Shown: positions 6,038-6,152 of the stretch, in pieces | How the letters are laid out: every line of letters begins with the position of its first letter | How positions within the stretch are numbered: position 1 is the stretch's first letter | Assembly: GCA_050485905.1 (NCBI GenBank) | Contig: JBJHCH010000158.1 | Span: 1-6,152, forward strand | Direction: 5' to 3' | DNA length: 6,152 nt | DNA from: JAWLCA01 sp050485905 | Lineage (GTDB): Bacteria > Pseudomonadota > Alphaproteobacteria > Rhodobacterales > Rhodobacteraceae | The notes under the pieces: model-generated | The model's database searches: none | Seen by the model: only the letters and a program-made list of their open reading frames with translations | What the model was told of the DNA's origin: nothing | Made by a program: the position numbers and the translations under genes

Positions 6038-6065
6038 TTGCCCTTAACCTACACGACAGTGTAGG
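6038..6065 (+). promoter_or_regulatory. Candidate promoter with 7-bp operator-like dyad for the downstream gene
   Basis: CCTACAC (6048-6054) and GTGTAGG (6059-6065) form a perfect inverted repeat around GACA. It lies in an AT-richer stretch (from about 6013) and 57 bases before the next ATG. TTGCCC (6038-6043) followed after 16 bases by TGTAGG (6060-6065) could be a promoter overlapping this dyad, as expected for a repressor site of TetR or MarR type. The dyad is seen directly; its role and the promoter boxes are inferred. Confidence 0.4.
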
Positions 6066-6122
6066 CGAGGGCGGCGGGATCTGGTTTTCTGGGGGACTCT
6101 TCCTCGCCAAAGGAGCGTCCCC

Positions 6123-6152
6123 ATGGATCAGAAGACCGTCGCCGCCCTCGCC
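6123..6152 (+). CDS. Start of an unidentified gene (first 10 codons, cut by right edge)
   Basis: An ATG at 6123 is preceded by a strong Shine-Dalgarno site, AAAGGAG (6109-6115), 7 bases upstream. The frame is open to the window end and gives MDQKTVAALA. Ten residues do not allow identification; no signal peptide or membrane segment can be judged. Its own upstream dyad and promoter-like boxes, and the hairpins after dxs, suggest it is transcribed separately from the dxs operon. Confidence 0.6.
   Translation, partial: MDQKTVAALA

Noticed and set aside
1..6152. Signs of horizontal transfer, mobile element or defence system.
   Set aside because: Base composition and codon style look uniform across genes, all genes are housekeeping or regulatory families in a familiar order, and no transposase, integrase, terminal repeats or spacer arrays were seen.

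Overview
The window is GC-rich DNA (roughly two thirds or more G+C, estimated by eye). Its gene order and protein sequences fit an alphaproteobacterium of the Rhodobacterales (Rhodobacter/Paracoccus-like). It reads as densely packed core chromosome. I see no mobile element, CRISPR array, tRNA or rRNA gene, and no broken gene apart from the two cut by the window edges.

Layout. Positions 1-565 (minus strand) hold the N-terminal two thirds of a branched-chain amino acid aminotransferase (ilvE), cut by the left edge. A 152-base divergent intergenic region (566-717) carries several short dyads and a candidate ilvE promoter. From 718 onward everything is on the plus strand: a MarR-family regulator (petP-like) overlapping an OmpR-family response regulator (petR-like); a short gap with a good promoter-like pair ending almost at the next ATG; a class II histone-deacetylase-family hydrolase; xseB (exonuclease VII small subunit); ispA (farnesyl diphosphate synthase); and dxs (1-deoxyxylulose-5-phosphate synthase). 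Gaps inside the second group are -4, +5 and +7 bases, so it is very probably one operon. After dxs come two tandem hairpins, a 7-bp dyad in a likely promoter, and a good Shine-Dalgarno site with the first ten codons of an unidentified gene cut by the right edge.

How the genes work together. dxs makes the first intermediate of the MEP isoprenoid pathway and ispA condenses its C5 products to farnesyl diphosphate, so these two are metabolically linked (quinones, undecaprenyl lipid, carotenoids). xseB sits beside ispA-dxs as in E. coli, with no known metabolic reason. The deacetylase-family gene at the head of the operon is the least explained member. The two regulators resemble PetP and PetR, known from Rhodobacter capsulatus, where they lie next to the cytochrome bc1 genes; here no bc1 gene and no histidine kinase is in view.

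I found no convincing undescribed system. The items most worth a second look are the candidate leaderless promoter before the deacetylase gene, the dyads in the ilvE/petP intergenic region, and the hairpins and dyad downstream of dxs.
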